From NCBI GenBank assembly GCA_017483945.1, contig JAFUUE010000064.1, forward strand, positions 1 through 64,000: a stretch of DNA of 64,000 nt. Reading direction: 5' to 3'. A model generated the notes under the pieces. It made no database searches, was not told where the DNA came from, and saw only the letters and a list, made by a program, of their open reading frames with translations. Both the position numbers and the translations under genes were made by a program. Origin of the DNA: Paludibacteraceae bacterium (GTDB lineage: Bacteria > Bacteroidota > Bacteroidia > Bacteroidales > Paludibacteraceae). Shown piece after piece: positions 28,926 to 38,420 of the stretch; the stretch's first letter is position 1, and each line of letters starts with the position of its first letter.

Positions 28926-29429
28926 ATGAGACACAATAAGAAATTTAATCATCTGGGACGCAAAGCACAACACCGCGCAGCTATGCTCTCCAACATGGCT
29001 TGCTCGCTCATCATGCACAAGCGCATCTCCACTACGCTCGCTAAGGCCAAAGCACTCCGCGTGTACGTAGAGCCTATCATCACCCTCGCCAAAGAGGACA
29101 GCATGAACCATCGCCGGCTCGCCTTTGCACAACTCAAACAGAAAGAGGCCGTTACGGAGCTCTTCCAAAACGTCGGCGAGAAAATCGCTAACCGCCCCGG
29201 CGGATACACCCGAATCCTCCGCACCGGATTCCGACTCGGTGACGCTGCCGAGATGTGTATCATCGAACTCGTGGACTACAACGAGAACATGCTCAAGGAG
29301 ACCAAAAAGGCCGCCAAGAAGAGCACACGCCGTGCCGGCAAGAAAGCTACTGCTCCCGCCGCTGTTGAAGAGGCCAAAGCAGAAGCCGCCGAAGAGGCTA
29401 AACCCGTAGAGGAACCCAAGGCTGAATAA
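28926..29429 (+). CDS. rplQ: 50S ribosomal protein L17 with Ala/Lys/Glu tail
   Basis: 167 residues. The core is canonical ([20 protein letters not shown], then [13 protein letters not shown]) and ends near residue 125. The last 40 or so residues are a low-complexity tail of Lys, Ala, Glu and Pro ([20 protein letters not shown], then acidic). Bacteroidota L17 proteins often carry such extensions; no function is known to me. Last gene of the super-operon, followed by strong stem-loops. Confidence 0.98.
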   Translation: MRHNKKFNHLGRKAQHRAAMLSNMACSLIMHKRISTTLAKAKALRVYVEPIITLAKEDSMNHRRLAFAQLKQKEAVTELFQNVGEKIANRPGGYTRILRTGFRLGDAAEMCIIELVDYNENMLKETKKAAKKSTRRAGKKATAPAAVEEAKAEAAEEAKPVEEPKAE

Positions 29430-29460
29430 GCCCTTCTCTACGGCTGCATAAACCATCAGT

Positions 29461-29546
29461 AAGGAGGCTCGGAACATTCACATTCCCCTCCTTCCCATAC
29501 TCTCTCCCGCATAGATGCCCCAACCGGCACCCGTGCGGGAGAGAGT
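29461..29546 (+). terminator. Stem-loops at the end of the ribosomal super-operon
   Basis: Two inverted repeats follow rplQ: AAGGAGG / CCTCCTT (29461-29493) and a perfect 13-base pair ACTCTCTCCCGCA / TGCGGGAGAGAGT (29499-29546) with a 22-base loop. There is no long T tract, so the terminator call rests on position and stem strength. Confidence 0.6.
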
Positions 29547-29775
29547 GTCGTGATTAGACAAAGACCGCAAATGAGGGGGAATAGCAGATTGTCACGAAAG
29601 TGGGCGGATTGGTATCTTTTTGCTATTCGGCGGTGGTTCGTTCTACCGTCGGCGGCGCTCCGTCTTTTGTCCGACTTTGCTCCCGTCCCGATGCGGTAGC
29701 AAAAGGGAAGCAAAAGTGGGGAAAAGGTGACAGAATGTCATTTGGGTGCACATGTATTTTTCCGTGCTCCCGTGC

Positions 29776-30046
29776 TGACTCACCCGGGTCACAGACTGCG
29801 CCCGCGATTTGGCCGTCTCGGTCACAGACTGCGCCCGCGATTGGCCGCTCAACGGCAACCCCACAGTCCACGATTGCTACCCGGGGATGCGGGCGGCTCG
29901 CCCGCGATTTGGCCGTCTCGGCCACAGGCCGCGCCCGCGATTGGCCGCTCAACGGCGACCCCACAGGCCACGATTGCTACCCGGGGACGCGGGCGGCTCG
30001 CCCGCGATTTGGCCGTCTCGGCCACAGGCCGCGCCCGCGGTTGATT
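29776..30046 (+). repeat. 100-bp tandem of GC-rich repeat modules
   Basis: The 751-bp gap between rplQ and pheT contains a tandem with an exact 100-base period: the GCGCCCGCGATTGGCCGCTC junction is at 29831 and 29931, and the matching position at 30031 begins a third, degenerate copy. Each unit joins the palindrome module (GCGGGCGGCTCGCCCGC), a GGCCGTCTCGGCCACAGGCC module and a CCGCTCAACGGCGACCCCAC module. Single copies of these modules are scattered over the window. Bases 29550-29775 of the gap show nothing I can identify, and the pheT promoter lies after the tandem. Confidence 0.88.
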
Positions 30047-30110
30047 CTCCATGTTCACACCCCCGTATAACACCCCCGTGCCTTTTCTCGCTCAAAAATA
30101 CGCGCACCTA

Positions 30111-30141
30111 TTGCACATGTGCGTTTTTTTTTGTACCTTTG
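30111..30141 (+). promoter_or_regulatory. pheT promoter
   Basis: TTG at 30111-30113, 20-base spacer, TACCTTTG at 30134-30141, then CACGCATC. The start codon of pheT is about 33 bases past the predicted transcription start; a 13-codon upstream frame (ATG at 30156, stop at 30195-30197) overlaps it. Confidence 0.8.
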
Positions 30142-30180
30142 CACGCATCTTTGGCATGAACATCGCTAATAATTTCTATC

Positions 30181-32661
30181 ATGAATATATCCTATAATTG
30201 GCTCCGCCGCTACCTCCCGCTCACCGAATCAGCGGAACAAGTGGCCAAAAACCTGACTTCCATCGGCTTGGAGGTCGGCACCGTTGAGAAAGTCCAAACT
30301 ATCCGAGGAGGACTCGAAGGCCTTGTCGTGGCCGAGGTCCTCACATGTGAACCACACCCCAATAGCGACCACCTGCACATCACGCAGACGCGCCTCGCGC
30401 CCGACGCCGAACCCGTCCAGATCGTTTGCGGTGCACCCAATGTCGCTGCCGGACAGAAAGTTATATGCGCCACGCTCGGCACCGTCCTCTATAGCGGCGA
30501 CGAGTCCTTCACTATCAAGCGCAGCAAGATACGCGGCGTCGAGTCGCTCGGTATGCTCTGCGCCGAAGACGAGATAGGCGTCGGCACAAGCCACGACGGC
30601 ATCATCGTCCTCCCCGCCGACACCCCCGTCGGACTGCCCGCCAAGGACTACTACCACGTCGAGGATGACTACCTCATCGAGGTGGACATCACCCCCAACC
30701 GCTCCGACGCATGCTCCCATTTCGGCGTGGCACGCGACCTCTACGCCTTCTACCGCGCACGCGGCATCGACATGCCCCTCACGCGCCCCGACGTCGCCGC
30801 CTTCCGCATCCAACAGCCCGAGCAGCCCGTCCGCGTACGCGTGGAGAACACCGACGCCTGCCCCCGCTATACCGCCGTCAGCATCCGCGGCGTACACGTC
30901 GCCGAGTCGCCCGAATGGCTCCAAAACGCCCTGCGCACTATCGGACTGCGCCCGATTAATAATGTCGTGGACGCAACCAACTATGTCCTCCACGAACTCG
31001 GACAGGCGCTCCACGCCTTCGATGCCGACCAAATAGCCGGCGGACAGGTCATCGTGCGCAATGTCCCCGCCGGGACCAAGTTCGTCACCCTCGACGAAGT
31101 CGAGCGCACCCTCTCCGACGCCGACCTCATGATATGTAACGCCGAGCAACCCATGTGCATCGCCGGCGTCTTCGGCGGACTCACCTCCGGCGTCACGGAG
31201 CACACAACCAACGTCTTCCTTGAGAGTGCCTACTTCGACCCCGTCTCCATCCGCAAGACCGCACGGCGTCACCAACTCTCCACCGACGCCTCTTTCCGCT
31301 ACGAGCGCGGATGCGACCCCAATAACACACTCTTCGTCCTCAAACGCTGCGCCCTGCTCATTCAGGAGCTCGCAGGCGGCGAGATATGCGGCGATGTCAT
31401 CGACCTCGTCGCCGGACAGGAGAACACCGCCCCCGTCCCCTTCGAGCCCTTCGCCGTCGGACTCTCGCAGGAACGCGTCCGCCGGCTTATCGGTAAAGAC
31501 CTCGGTGCCGAGACACTCACTACTATCCTCAGCGCCCTGGAGATGAACCCCCGTTGCGACGGAGACACCATCCGCGTCAGCGTGCCCCGCTACCGCACGG
31601 ACGTACAGCGCGAGTGCGACGTCGTCGAGGATGTCCTCCGCATCTACGGCTATAACAATGTCGAGTTCCCCGACAAACTCAACACCAACCTCGTCTATGG
31701 ACGCAAGCCCGACCCCGTGGCGCTCCAGCGGCGCATCAGCGAGCAACTGACCGCCGAGGGCTTCCGCGAGATACTCAATAACTCCCTCACCAAGGTCGCC
31801 TACTACGAGGCCTGCGAGAGCCTGCCCCTCGAGCAGTGCGTCCGCATCAAGAACCCCCTCTCTAACGACCTCGGAGTGCTGCGCCGGACACTCCTCTTCG
31901 GCGGACTCGAGTCCGTGCAGCGCAACGCTAACCGCCAGAACGCCGACCTCGCCTTCTATGAGTTCGGCAACTGCTACCACTACGACGCCGCCCTCCATAC
32001 GCCCGAAGAGCCCCTCCGCGCCTATAGCGAGGAGCCGCATCTCGCGCTCTGGCTCACAGGCAATAAGACGGCCCAGACATGGATGCGACCGGACGAGAAG
32101 ACCTCCTTCTACCACCTCCACGCCTGCGTGCAGAATATCCTCCGCCGACTCGGCGTACAGCCCGACAAATGCACCCTCGAGGACCTGCACAGCGACCTCT
32201 ACAGCGACGGACTGCGCATCGTCGCACCCAATGGCAAAACGGTCGGCTTCGTCGCACTGGTCAGCAAGAAAATCCTCAAGGCCTTTGACATCGCCAACCC
32301 CGTCTATTACGCTGACCTCGACTGGCACACGCTCCTCCGGCTCAATAAGCAGTACAAACCCCTCATCAGCGACCTCCCCCGCTTCCCCGAGGTACGACGC
32401 GACCTGGCTCTCCTCGTGGACAAGTCCGTGCGCTTCGCCGACCTGCGAAAGGCCGCCTTCGAGACCGAACGCAAGCTGCTCCGAGACGTACGCCTCTTCG
32501 ACGTCTATGAAGGCAAGACACTCGATTTCGGCAAGAAATCCTATGCCCTCGCCTTTATCCTCCAAGATGAAAACAATACCCTCAAGGATAAGCAGATAGA
32601 GACCGTCATGGCACGCCTGCAAAAGACCTTCGAGGACAAATATGGGGCCAAACTACGCTGA
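30181..32661 (+). CDS. pheT: Phenylalanine-tRNA ligase beta subunit
   Basis: 826 residues, full length. With PheS (not in the window) it charges tRNA-Phe. Domain order: N-terminal helix ([13 protein letters not shown]), tRNA-binding OB fold around residues 40-150 ([19 protein letters not shown]), B3/B4 editing domain, B5 domain (residues about 405-475), catalytic-like core, and the C-terminal ferredoxin-fold anticodon-binding domain starting near residue 735 ([19 protein letters not shown]). The stop codon shares its last base with the prfC start (TGATG), so the two are translationally coupled. Confidence 0.98.
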   Translation: MNISYNWLRRYLPLTESAEQVAKNLTSIGLEVGTVEKVQTIRGGLEGLVVAEVLTCEPHPNSDHLHITQTRLAPDAEPVQIVCGAPNVAAGQKVICATLGTVLYSGDESFTIKRSKIRGVESLGMLCAEDEIGVGTSHDGIIVLPADTPVGLPAKDYYHVEDDYLIEVDITPNRSDACSHFGVARDLYAFYRARGIDMPLTRPDVAAFRIQQPEQPVRVRVENTDACPRYTAVSIRGVHVAESPEWLQNALRTIGLRPINNVVDATNYVLHELGQALHAFDADQIAGGQVIVRNVPAGTKFVTLDEVERTLSDADLMICNAEQPMCIAGVFGGLTSGVTEHTTNVFLESAYFDPVSIRKTARRHQLSTDASFRYERGCDPNNTLFVLKRCALLIQELAGGEICGDVIDLVAGQENTAPVPFEPFAVGLSQERVRRLIGKDLGAETLTTILSALEMNPRCDGDTIRVSVPRYRTDVQRECDVVEDVLRIYGYNNVEFPDKLNTNLVYGRKPDPVALQRRISEQLTAEGFREILNNSLTKVAYYEACESLPLEQCVRIKNPLSNDLGVLRRTLLFGGLESVQRNANRQNADLAFYEFGNCYHYDAALHTPEEPLRAYSEEPHLALWLTGNKTAQTWMRPDEKTSFYHLHACVQNILRRLGVQPDKCTLEDLHSDLYSDGLRIVAPNGKTVGFVALVSKKILKAFDIANPVYYADLDWHTLLRLNKQYKPLISDLPRFPEVRRDLALLVDKSVRFADLRKAAFETERKLLRDVRLFDVYEGKTLDFGKKSYALAFILQDENNTLKDKQIETVMARLQKTFEDKYGAKLR

Positions 32662-34289
32662 TGACTACCAACGACGAAATATTGCGCCGGCGCACCTTTG
32701 CCATCATTTCGCACCCCGATGCCGGTAAGACCACTCTCACCGAGAAACTCCTCCTCTACGGCGGCGCTATTCACGTGGCCGGAGCCGTCAAGTCCAATAA
32801 GATACGCAAGACCGCCACATCCGACTGGATGGAGATAGAGAAGCAGCGCGGCATCTCCGTCGCTACATCCGTCATGGGATTCGAATACCGCCCGGAGGGC
32901 GCCGACACGGAATACCATATCAATATCCTCGACACCCCCGGCCACCAGGACTTCGCCGAAGACACCTTCCGCACCCTCACCGCCGTGGACTCCGTCATCA
33001 TCGTCATCGATGCCGCCAAGGGCGTCGAGACACAGACACGCCGCCTCATGCAGGTTTGCCGCATGCGTAAGACACCCGTCATGGTCTTTGTCAACAAGAT
33101 GGACCGCGAGGGCAAGGAGCCCTTCGACCTGCTCGACGAGATAGAGGCCGAGCTCGGCATACGCGTCACACCCCTCAGCTGGCCTATCAATAGCGGCCAA
33201 CGCTTCAAGGGCGTGTATAACATCTTCCAACGCACCCTCGACCTCTATACCCCCGACAAGACGCACGTCACCGAGTCCATACGCTACGACGACGTCAACG
33301 ACCCCGGCATCGACTCCCTCGTCGGCGAACAGGATGCCGCCAAGCTGCGCCAGGACCTCGAACTCATCGAGGGCGTCTATCCCGCCTTCGCCCTGCCGGC
33401 CGAAGGCGTACCCGAATACCTCGCCGGTGACCTGGCGCCCGTCTTCTTCGGCTCTGCCCTCAACACCTTCGGCGTCAAGGAGTTGCTCGAATGTTTCGTA
33501 CGCATCGCCCCCTCGCCGCGACCCGTGCAGGCTGAGGAACGGATGGTGGACCCCATGGAACCCGGATTCACGGGCTTTGTCTTCAAGATACATGCCAACA
33601 TGGACCCCAACCACCGCTCCTGTATCGCCTTCGTCAAGGTCTGCTCCGGACGCTTCGAGCGGAACATGTATTACAAGCACATGCGCCTCGACCAGAAGCT
33701 ACGCTTCAGCGCACCGACTGCCTTCATGGCCCAGCGCAAAGAGACCGTGGACGAGGCCTTCGCCGGAGACATCGTCGGACTGCCCGATACCGGCAACTTC
33801 AAGATCGGTGACACCCTCACCTCCGGAGAGTCGCTCCACTTCCGCGGCCTGCCCTCTTTCTCACCCGAGATGTTCAAGTATATCGAGAACGCCGACCCCA
33901 TGAAGCAGAAACAGCTCGACAAGGGCGTGCGCCAACTCATGGACGAGGGCGTCGCACAACTCTTCGTCAACCAGGCTACCGGACGCAAAATCATCGGCAC
34001 CGTCGGACAACTCCAGTTCGAGGTCATACAGTACCGCCTCGAGCATGAGTATCAGGCCCGCTGCCGTTGGGAGCCCGTGCCCCTCTACAAAGCCTGCTGG
34101 ATGGAGCCCGACCCCGACGCTCCGGACAAGGCCGCCGAGGAACTGGACCTCTTCCGCCGGCGCAAAGCCCAGTATCTTGCCTATGACAAGGACGGACGCG
34201 ACGTCTTCCTCGCTGACTCCGCCTATGTCCTCCAGATGGCGCAGAACGACTACCCGCATATCCGGTTCCACTTCACCAGTGAATTTTAA
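32661..34289 (+). CDS. prfC: Peptide chain release factor 3
   Basis: 542 residues. RF3 is a GTPase that recycles RF1 and RF2 from the ribosome after termination. The P-loop SHPDAGKT lies near residue 17, switch [11 protein letters not shown] near 94 and the [10 protein letters not shown] motif near 148. The EF-G-like second domain and the RF3-specific C-terminal domain ([20 protein letters not shown]) are complete. The EF-G alternative is excluded by length and the missing domains IV and V. Overlaps the pheT stop by one base. Confidence 0.96.
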   Translation: MTTNDEILRRRTFAIISHPDAGKTTLTEKLLLYGGAIHVAGAVKSNKIRKTATSDWMEIEKQRGISVATSVMGFEYRPEGADTEYHINILDTPGHQDFAEDTFRTLTAVDSVIIVIDAAKGVETQTRRLMQVCRMRKTPVMVFVNKMDREGKEPFDLLDEIEAELGIRVTPLSWPINSGQRFKGVYNIFQRTLDLYTPDKTHVTESIRYDDVNDPGIDSLVGEQDAAKLRQDLELIEGVYPAFALPAEGVPEYLAGDLAPVFFGSALNTFGVKELLECFVRIAPSPRPVQAEERMVDPMEPGFTGFVFKIHANMDPNHRSCIAFVKVCSGRFERNMYYKHMRLDQKLRFSAPTAFMAQRKETVDEAFAGDIVGLPDTGNFKIGDTLTSGESLHFRGLPSFSPEMFKYIENADPMKQKQLDKGVRQLMDEGVAQLFVNQATGRKIIGTVGQLQFEVIQYRLEHEYQARCRWEPVPLYKACWMEPDPDAPDKAAEELDLFRRRKAQYLAYDKDGRDVFLADSAYVLQMAQNDYPHIRFHFTSEF

Positions 34290-34306
34290 CTCAAACCCCA
34301 TAAACC

Positions 34307-34786
34307 ATGAAACGAACCACTCTTATCATCACCACGGCGCTGCTCATCATCGTAGCGGCCGTCTTCCTCTGTTGGGACAAATTCATGCCGGCACATGCGG
34401 ACGAGCAACCCGCTAACCCCGACGTCGAACTCATCTCCGGCTTCTACCGCGCCTATATCCTGCAGCAGGACGACATGCGCCAACTCGGCGACAGCCTGCT
34501 CTCCGAGGACCTGCTCAACGACTTGCGCACCATCGCTGCATGGGAGGATAGCACGGAGTTCGTAGTCCTGGACGCCGACCCCTTCCTCGCTGCACAGGAC
34601 TTCGACGCGCAGTGGGCTGAGACGGTAGAGGTGCTTCCCACACCGGACCCCGACATGTACGGCGTACGCCTCCATGGTGACACCATCCTCGTCACCCTCC
34701 TGCGCGACGAACAGGGACGCGCACGCATACACGATGTCTGCGCTCACGGTCACAGCGTTCGCACGATTGCCGCTGAACTCCGATAA
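34307..34786 (+). CDS. Small exported protein, DUF3828-like
   Basis: 159 residues with an N-terminal signal anchor (TLIITTALLIIVAAVFLCW). The mature part (GFYRAYILQQDDMRQLGDSL, then DADPFLAAQDFDAQW) has the pattern of the DUF3828 superfamily: a short helical lead, a D-x-D-PF and QDF motif, then a small beta domain. The role is unknown. It follows prfC by 17 bases and precedes the MFS gene by 31, so it is probably co-transcribed with them. Confidence 0.7.
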   Translation: MKRTTLIITTALLIIVAAVFLCWDKFMPAHADEQPANPDVELISGFYRAYILQQDDMRQLGDSLLSEDLLNDLRTIAAWEDSTEFVVLDADPFLAAQDFDAQWAETVEVLPTPDPDMYGVRLHGDTILVTLLRDEQGRARIHDVCAHGHSVRTIAAELR

Positions 34787-34817
34787 TATACCTCTCACTT
34801 GTCTAAACATATCTCCT

Positions 34818-36116
34818 ATGAAGAATAAATCTCTGCAGTTCCGCCTCATCGTCATGAACTTCCTCGAGTTCGCCGTCTGGGGCGCGTATCTCACCTCTAT
34901 GGGCACCTATCTGGATAAACACGGCATGGCCGAACATATCGGCTGGTTCTATTCTATCCAGGGTGTCGTCAGCCTCTTCATGCCCGCCCTGATGGGTATC
35001 GTTGCTGACCGCTGGCTGCCCGCGCAGAAGACCCTCAGCCTCTGCCATGCACTCGCAGGAGCCTTCATGTGCGCCGCCGGACTGTACGCCTATTCGGCCG
35101 GAGAGGTGCATTTCGCAACGCTCTTCTCCCTCTATACGCTCTCGGTGGCCTTCTTCATGCCTACTATCGCGCTCACTAACTCCGTGGCCTTTAATGCACT
35201 CGTCAAGGCCGGCATGGACACCGTCAAGGACTTCCCCCCTATTCGCGTCTTCGGTACGGTCGGATTTATCGCACTCATGTGGTGCGTGGACCTGCTCGGG
35301 TTCCAGGCTACCCCCTGGCAGTTCGTCGTCAGCGGCTCGCTGAGCATCGTCCTGGCCGTCTATGCGCTCACTCTCCCGTCTTGTGATATCAAGAAGGCTG
35401 AGGGGGAACTGAACCTCGTTGACGCGCTCGGGCTCAAGGCGTTCACCCTCTTCCGCCAGAAGAAGATGGCGCTCTTCTTCATCTTCTCCATGCTCCTCGG
35501 CATGTGCCTTCAGGTGACCAACTCCTACGCCAACCCCTTCATCACATCCTTCGGCGCAATCGAAGAGTTCGCCGACACCTTCGGCGTGCAGCATGCTAAT
35601 ATCCTCATCTCTATCAGCCAGATATGCGAGGCACTCTGTATCCTTGCCATCCCCTTCTTCCTCAAACGCTTCGGTATCAAGAATGTCATGCTGATGGCGA
35701 TGTTCGCATGGGTCTTCCGCTTCGGCTTCTTCGGCGCAGGTAACCCCGGCTTCCCCGGCGTGCTGCTCTTCATCCTCAGCTGTATCGTCTATGGCTTTGC
35801 CTTTGACTTCTTCAATATCTCCGGCGCGCTCTATGTGGACCGGGAGACCGAACCCGCGCAGCGCTCGTCCGCACAAGGCCTCTTCATGATGATGACCAAC
35901 GGACTCGGCGCCACTATCGGCACGCTCTCCGCACAGGCTATCGTCAATCGGCTCGTCTATGACGAATCGGTGATTCTGCAGGGTCCCATCGCCGTCTGGG
36001 ACGGATGGAGAGAGGCCTGGTATATCTTCGCCGCCTTCTCCCTCGTCGTGGCTATAGCCTTCTGGATCTTCTTCCCCAAGACACCCGTCAACAAGGATGT
36101 CGAAGTGAAGCACTAA
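34818..36116 (+). CDS. MFS transporter, nucleoside:H+ symporter family
   Basis: 432 residues, twelve predicted membrane segments. The N-terminal MNFLEFAVWGAYLTSMGTYL and the helix-2/3 region (GWFYSIQGVVSLFMPALMGI then VADRWLPAQ) match the NupG/XapB nucleoside-proton symporter family, so uptake of nucleosides across the inner membrane is the best guess. The start at MKNKSLQFRL is chosen; the frame is open upstream but overlaps the preceding gene. The TAA stop is at the same time part of the first unit of the AAATGGT array downstream. Confidence 0.9.
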   Translation: MKNKSLQFRLIVMNFLEFAVWGAYLTSMGTYLDKHGMAEHIGWFYSIQGVVSLFMPALMGIVADRWLPAQKTLSLCHALAGAFMCAAGLYAYSAGEVHFATLFSLYTLSVAFFMPTIALTNSVAFNALVKAGMDTVKDFPPIRVFGTVGFIALMWCVDLLGFQATPWQFVVSGSLSIVLAVYALTLPSCDIKKAEGELNLVDALGLKAFTLFRQKKMALFFIFSMLLGMCLQVTNSYANPFITSFGAIEEFADTFGVQHANILISISQICEALCILAIPFFLKRFGIKNVMLMAMFAWVFRFGFFGAGNPGFPGVLLFILSCIVYGFAFDFFNISGALYVDRETEPAQRSSAQGLFMMMTNGLGATIGTLSAQAIVNRLVYDESVILQGPIAVWDGWREAWYIFAAFSLVVAIAFWIFFPKTPVNKDVEVKH

Positions 36117-36390
36117 ATGCCCAAATGCTAAATGGTAAATGGTAAATGACCAAATGGTAAATGACCAAATGGTAAATGGTAAATGCCCAAATGGTAAATG
36201 GTACATGGTAAATGACCAAATGGTACCTGGTACATGGTACATGCCCATATGGTAAATGGTACATGGTAAATGCCCAAATGGTAAATGGTACATGGTACAT
36301 GCCCAAATGGTAAATGGTAAATGCCCAAATGGTAAATGGTACATGGTACATGCCCAAATGGTAAATGGTACATGGTACCTGCCCAAGTGT
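36114..36390 (+). repeat. Long AAATGGT/AAATGCCC array between two genes
   Basis: More than 30 units of 7 bp (AAATGGT, ACATGGT) and 8 bp (AAATGCCC, AAATGACC) run without interruption from the stop codon of the MFS gene into the first codons of the GldF-like gene. Some units have drifted to GGTACCTGG. The array contains many ATG triplets, one of which probably starts the next gene. Confidence 0.95.
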
Positions 36391-37052
36391 ATCGTAAGGA
36401 ACTCACATATTATTTCTCCACACCGATAGCCTATATAGTCATCGGGCTTTACCTCTTGGCTGTCAGTCTCTTCCTATGGGTCATACCGGGGCAATGGAAT
36501 ATCATTGACTCCGGCTATGCCCAGGTGGACGGACTCTTCCAACTCAGCCCGTGGCTCTTCATGATGCTCTGTCCGGCGCTCACCATGCGCCTGCTGAGCG
36601 AAGAGCGCCGCTCGGGCATGTGGGACCTGCTGCGTACCAAGTCCGTCTCGCTCACACGCCTCATGCTCGGCAAGTATTTCGCCGCATGGACACTCGTCCT
36701 TATCGGCCTGTTGCCTTGCTTTGTGCACTATTTCGTCGTGGCTTATATGGCCGAGCCGGTCGGCAATATGGACAGCGGTGCTTTCCTTGGCTCTTTCATC
36801 GGACTCATCCTGCTCAGCGGCACGTTCCTCGCGATAGGCCTGCTCTGCGCCACCTTCAGCAAGAGCCAGATTGTCTGCTTCATCACCGGGGCTCTCGGCT
36901 GCTTCGTCCTCTACTGGCTGCTCTTGCACGACCATTACTCCGCCCTCTCCCGCGGCGTCCTCGACCTGCGCGACCTGCTCTGCTTCCTTACGGTCTCGCT
37001 CCTCGCCATCCTCGCCGCCATCCTCACCATCGACCGCCTCACCCGAAGATAA
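36372..37052 (+). CDS. ABC-2 permease resembling gliding-motility GldF
   Basis: About 226 residues, six membrane segments, no ATPase domain. VYRKELTYYFSTPIAYIVIG followed by LYLL at the N-terminus, EERRSGMWDLLRTKSVSLTR in the first cytoplasmic loop and the final helices resemble the GldF permease subunit of Bacteroidota. GldF normally pairs with GldG and the ATPase GldA; neither is adjacent, so the name stays provisional. The start is uncertain: an ATG at 36336 or 36372 lies within the repeat array, and the first five residues (MVPAQ) are repeat-derived. Confidence 0.75.
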   Translation: MVPAQVYRKELTYYFSTPIAYIVIGLYLLAVSLFLWVIPGQWNIIDSGYAQVDGLFQLSPWLFMMLCPALTMRLLSEERRSGMWDLLRTKSVSLTRLMLGKYFAAWTLVLIGLLPCFVHYFVVAYMAEPVGNMDSGAFLGSFIGLILLSGTFLAIGLLCATFSKSQIVCFITGALGCFVLYWLLLHDHYSALSRGVLDLRDLLCFLTVSLLAILAAILTIDRLTRR

Positions 37053-37057
37053 CCCCT

Positions 37058-37130
37058 CTGGGACGCGGGCTTGCCGTCTCGGTCACAGACCGCGCCCGCG
37101 ATTCGCCGCCCGACGGCGACCACACAGGAC
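37058..37130 (+). repeat. GC-rich repeat module copy
   Basis: CTGGGACGCGGGC, then GCCGTCTCGGTCACAGACCG, CGCCCGCGATT and GCCGCCCGACGGCGACCACA, six bases after the preceding stop codon. These are the same modules as in the 100-bp tandem at 29.8 kb, in the same order. Confidence 0.85.
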
Positions 37131-37154
37131 ACCTGCTTTTGATGTTCAACTAAA

Positions 37155-37184
37155 ATGGAGTGCGCTACGCACCTTTCGACTAAA
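37155..37184 (+). repeat. Short hairpin repeat, copy 2
   Basis: ATGGAGTGCGCTACGCACC then TTTCGACTAAA, ending two bases before the ATG of the phosphoesterase. Arms GTGCG and CGCAC with loop CTA. Confidence 0.85.
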
Positions 37185-37186
37185 TT

Positions 37187-37939
37187 ATGACCCGCATCGG
37201 CCTCCTCAGTGATACACATGGCTTGCTCGACCCCCGCATCTTCGAGCATTTCGACTCCTGCGACGAGATATGGCACGCCGGCGATATCGGCTCCGCCGAA
37301 CTCCTCCAACGTCTGCGGGAGTTCCGCCCCACACGCGCCGTCTTCGGCAATATGGACAGCGGAGATGTGCGTTACTCCCTCAGTGAGTTCTACCGCTTCC
37401 GCGTCGAGGATGTCAATGTCCTTATGACCCATATCGGCGGCTACCCCGGGCATTACAACCCCTGGCTCATCCCTTGGTTTAAGAAAAGTCTCGAAGCCAA
37501 ACAAGCCTTGCAAAATGCCCAAATAAATGCCCCAAATGTCCAAATAAATGCCCAAATGGTACATGCCCCATACGGCGAAGCCGATCGTTCTAGTGAAACG
37601 AGAAAAGAAATGGTACATGACCAGATAGTAAATGCCCCAATGGTAAATGCCCCAATGGTAAATGCCCAAATGGTACATGACCAAATGGTAAATGCCCCAT
37701 ACGGCGAAGCAGATCGTTCGAGTGAAACGAGAAAAGAAATGGTAAATGTCATTGATCTTTTCGTCTGCGGACATAGCCATATCCTCAAGGTGCAGTACGA
37801 CCCCTTGTGGAAGATGCTGACCCTCAACCCCGGTGCCGCCGGCAAGCAGGGCTGGCAAACGGTCCAGACCCTCCTCCGCTTCACTATCGATGCCGCCCGC
37901 ATCGACAACCTTGAGGTGATTGAACTCTCCCGCTCCTGA
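37187..37939 (+). CDS. YfcE/MJ0936-type metallophosphoesterase with in-frame repeat insertion
   Basis: 250 residues. The calcineurin-like phosphodiesterase motifs are all present: Asp9 and His11 (SDTHG), Asp33 (AGDIG), Asn55 (FGNMD), His82 (MTHIGG) and His196/His198 (CGHSH). Family members are usually about 165-180 residues. The excess is a block of about 79 residues (108-186) between the His82 region and CGHSH that is translated repeat DNA: NAPMVNAQMVHD-like stretches and two copies of APYGEADRSSETRKEMV. Frame and catalytic residues are kept, so the enzyme may still fold with a long surface loop. The substrate is unknown. A hairpin repeat lies directly upstream. Confidence 0.9.
   Translation: MTRIGLLSDTHGLLDPRIFEHFDSCDEIWHAGDIGSAELLQRLREFRPTRAVFGNMDSGDVRYSLSEFYRFRVEDVNVLMTHIGGYPGHYNPWLIPWFKKSLEAKQALQNAQINAPNVQINAQMVHAPYGEADRSSETRKEMVHDQIVNAPMVNAPMVNAQMVHDQMVNAPYGEADRSSETRKEMVNVIDLFVCGHSHILKVQYDPLWKMLTLNPGAAGKQGWQTVQTLLRFTIDAARIDNLEVIELSRS
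37508..37747 (+). repeat. Repeat array inside a coding region
   Basis: The array uses the same AAATGCCC / AAATGGT units as 36114-36390, plus two near-identical copies of a 50-base block (CCCATACGGCGAAGC...GAAAAGAAATGGTA, at about 37569-37618 and 37691-37740). The total length is a multiple of three and the phase used avoids the TAA that the unit carries in another frame. Confidence 0.92.
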
Positions 37940-38068
37940 CTGCCTGACGCCTGACTGCCTGAATCAGTCCTGATAATCCTTTGTACATTGTCCTTTGTAC
38001 ATTGTCCCTTGTCCCTTTGTCCATTCCAGCATATCTCAAGCATCTCTCAAGCATGTTCGATTCGTCCC
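37936..38068 (+). repeat. CTGACTGCCTGA, TTTGTACATTGTCC and 11-bp arrays
   Basis: Directly at the phosphoesterase stop: CTGACTGCCTGA twice (the gene's TGA is part of the first), then CTTTGTACATTGTC twice with a decayed third, then ATCTCAAGCAT and CTCTCAAGCAT, an 11-base pair of units. The TTTGTACATTGTCC motif reappears inverted at 45158-45190. Confidence 0.8.
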
Positions 38069-38207
38069 GTAATCCGGCATCGGTTTGGGAAATCGAGTAC
38101 AAAGATAATACGAAAATGATTTTAGTGTTCCTCCCAAGGTGAGATTTAAACAAAAAAGTTCCCGATGTTAATGTCTTATCGGCTATCCGCAATCGGATTA
38201 TTCACCT

Positions 38208-38345
38208 CACCTGGGACTCGGGTTTCTCGTCTCGGTCACAGACCGCGCCCGCGGGTGCGACCGAAGGGCGCAGAGGAGTCAGTTGTGTCCTATGTGCTCG
38301 CCGTTGGACGGCGAATCGCGGGCGAGCCGCCCGCGTCCCGGGTTT
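38208..38345. repeat. GC-rich modules, one forward and one inverted copy
   Basis: CACCTGGGACTCGGG with GTCTCGGTCACAGACCGCGC reads forward. About 60 bases later CGCGGGCGAGCCGCCCGCG followed by TCCCGGG is the same palindrome module inverted. This is the only inverted copy I noticed. The 780-bp gap 37940-38719 otherwise holds the arrays just before it, AT-rich DNA with three TGCATTT sites, and a promoter. Confidence 0.8.
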
Positions 38346-38420
38346 TATGGTATAGTCTGGTCTTATAAATCGGAATATTTTTGCCTATGTTAAAAAATAT
38401 CGTAGCTAAGAAGAGTGCAG

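Noticed and set aside
29776..30046. CRISPR or phage attachment site
   Set aside because: The tandem has no variable spacers, and no integrase or phage genes lie nearby.
30229..32622. 797-codon minus-strand frame across pheT
   Set aside because: Acidic low-complexity antisense of an intact pheT; no start or promoter context.
34803..36386. Minus-strand frame with YHLPFGHLPFTIW-like repeats
   Set aside because: It translates the AAATGGT array backwards and then runs antisense to the MFS gene; it is not a real repeat protein.
36114..36390. CRISPR array
   Set aside because: Units are 7-8 bases without spacers, and there is no cas gene in the window.
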